This document shows, piece after piece, positions 63,031-64,000 of a stretch of DNA of 64,000 nucleotides. The position numbers were made by a program, and so were the translations under genes. Below the pieces are notes generated by a model that saw nothing but the letters and a program-made list of their open reading frames with translations, was not told where the DNA came from and did no database searches. Source of the stretch: Paralichthys olivaceus. Lineage: Eukaryota > Chordata > Actinopteri > Pleuronectiformes > Paralichthyidae. The first letter of the stretch is position 1. Each line of letters starts with the position of its first letter. The stretch lies in contig NC_091107.1 in assembly GCF_024713975.1 (NCBI RefSeq), forward strand, positions 17,301,001 through 17,365,000. The letters run 5' to 3'.

Positions 63031-64000
63031 ATGTGCCACGTCTCTTCCGCTTCGTGTCTCTCTGTGGTAAAACGGGAATCTGCACACTGCCACCTGCTGA
63101 CCGGAGTGTGTAGCGTTCTTCTTCTTTGCACTTCTATAAAAGTGCTCTTGCTGGTTGGCACACAAGCTTATGGATGCAACACTGACCCCCGCTGGACTGG
63201 AGTATGGAACACATTGGCAATATATATATATATATATATTATATATATTATTTGATACTCATTTTTTTTTACGTATCCCCTGAAGTAAAATTGTGCTTTC
63301 TGCTATTTTGCATTGATAATAATTAACAGTTTCTTCATCATACCTGTCACAATTTAGGTAATTGTTTATTATCACACAGATCAAGAATATAGTCTCCTTC
63401 AAAATGTCACGAAAATAATAATCACATAATTCATAATTTTTCTATGATCAGTTATATTGCTTTATGGTGTATTATTATTATTATTGTTTGATTTCAAATA
63501 TGTTTATTTTTTGGTCTTAGATTGTTAAATGTTTTTAGGGTGCAGCTAATGGGGATGTTAACAAATAAACATCAAGTGTTTTGTAGTTTACAGTTTATTA
63601 CAATTAGTGTATATTCCAGTCGTATGTCCTCTAGGTCCTTGTTTTCAGGAGGGTTACAACCATCTTTTTGTTTGGGTTCCTGCCCCACATTCCATTAGTG
63701 GCCTCATGTTTTTGAAACTTCTAGCAATGTCCTCCTGTGTAAATACTCCTGCAATGCTTTCCTTAAAAAAACAGCACTTGTAGGTAAATGAATGTTTGAA
63801 TGTTCGTTGAGCATCATGCCAACATGCCGACCTTCTCATTTCCTTCAACTTCTAGGGACCTAAAGAAGGAAGACGTCCAGAATTTTCATATATGTACTGT
63901 GGACATGGTGACATTTTGATTTAGTGTTTGAAAGTGGTGACAAGCTCTCAGAGGATATTATTACACGTCGGTTAATATGATTTTCATTGGGGTTAATTTA
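63031..64000. other. Right flank, nothing coding recognised
   Basis: AT-rich with a TA microsatellite at about 63220-63249. The short ORF over 63654-63848 has no recognisable similarity and no splice-supported extension. Confidence 0.45.

Overview
The window is nuclear DNA of a bony fish, probably a spiny-rayed (percomorph) teleost. Every gene is a vertebrate-type split gene with GT-AG introns. Intergenic and intronic DNA is AT-rich with CA/TA microsatellites, and it carries several repeat families familiar from teleosts. No operon, CRISPR array, rRNA or tRNA was seen.

Seven genes were rebuilt exon by exon, by reading splice sites and checking that the phase is continuous. In order they are: cnih2 (+, 3' part), tm7sf2 (-), vps51 (-), frmd8 (-), a peripherin-2/ROM1-type tetraspanin (-), a large histidine-rich coiled-coil gene related to TJAP1/BEGAIN (-, 5' end unresolved) and zfpl1 (-). 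Reconstructed lengths are 426 aa (tm7sf2), 833 aa (vps51), 472 aa (frmd8), 348 aa (peripherin-like), at least 1322 aa (coiled-coil) and 329 aa (zfpl1). The 133 residues of cnih2 present leave exactly the 27 N-terminal residues of a 160-aa CNIH2 to be encoded by an exon not found here.

From memory of the human map, CNIH2, TM7SF2, VPS51, FRMD8 and ZFPL1 all lie on human 11q13, so the block is conserved synteny. The tandem vps51-tm7sf2 order is also the human one. The products are mainly membrane, Golgi or endosome proteins: CNIH2 (AMPA receptor export and gating), VPS51 (GARP/EARP tether), ZFPL1 (cis-Golgi), FRMD8 (iRhom/ADAM17 stability) and TM7SF2 (sterol C14 reduction in the ER). They are not an operon-like system.

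The least ordinary item is the gene at 50.6-55.7 kb. It combines a coiled coil that aligns without gaps to TJAP1 with a very large exon encoding Ser-rich and extreme His-rich sequence, including a 36-bp coding minisatellite. Other items worth a look: a perfect 44-bp-arm inverted repeat in a frmd8 intron; exact GTCACGTGAC palindromes upstream of both vps51 and frmd8; a 48-nt in-frame exon in cnih2 encoding the CNIH2/3-specific loop, followed by an exon whose acceptor is preceded by a UG repeat; and an extra intron in the peripherin-like gene.
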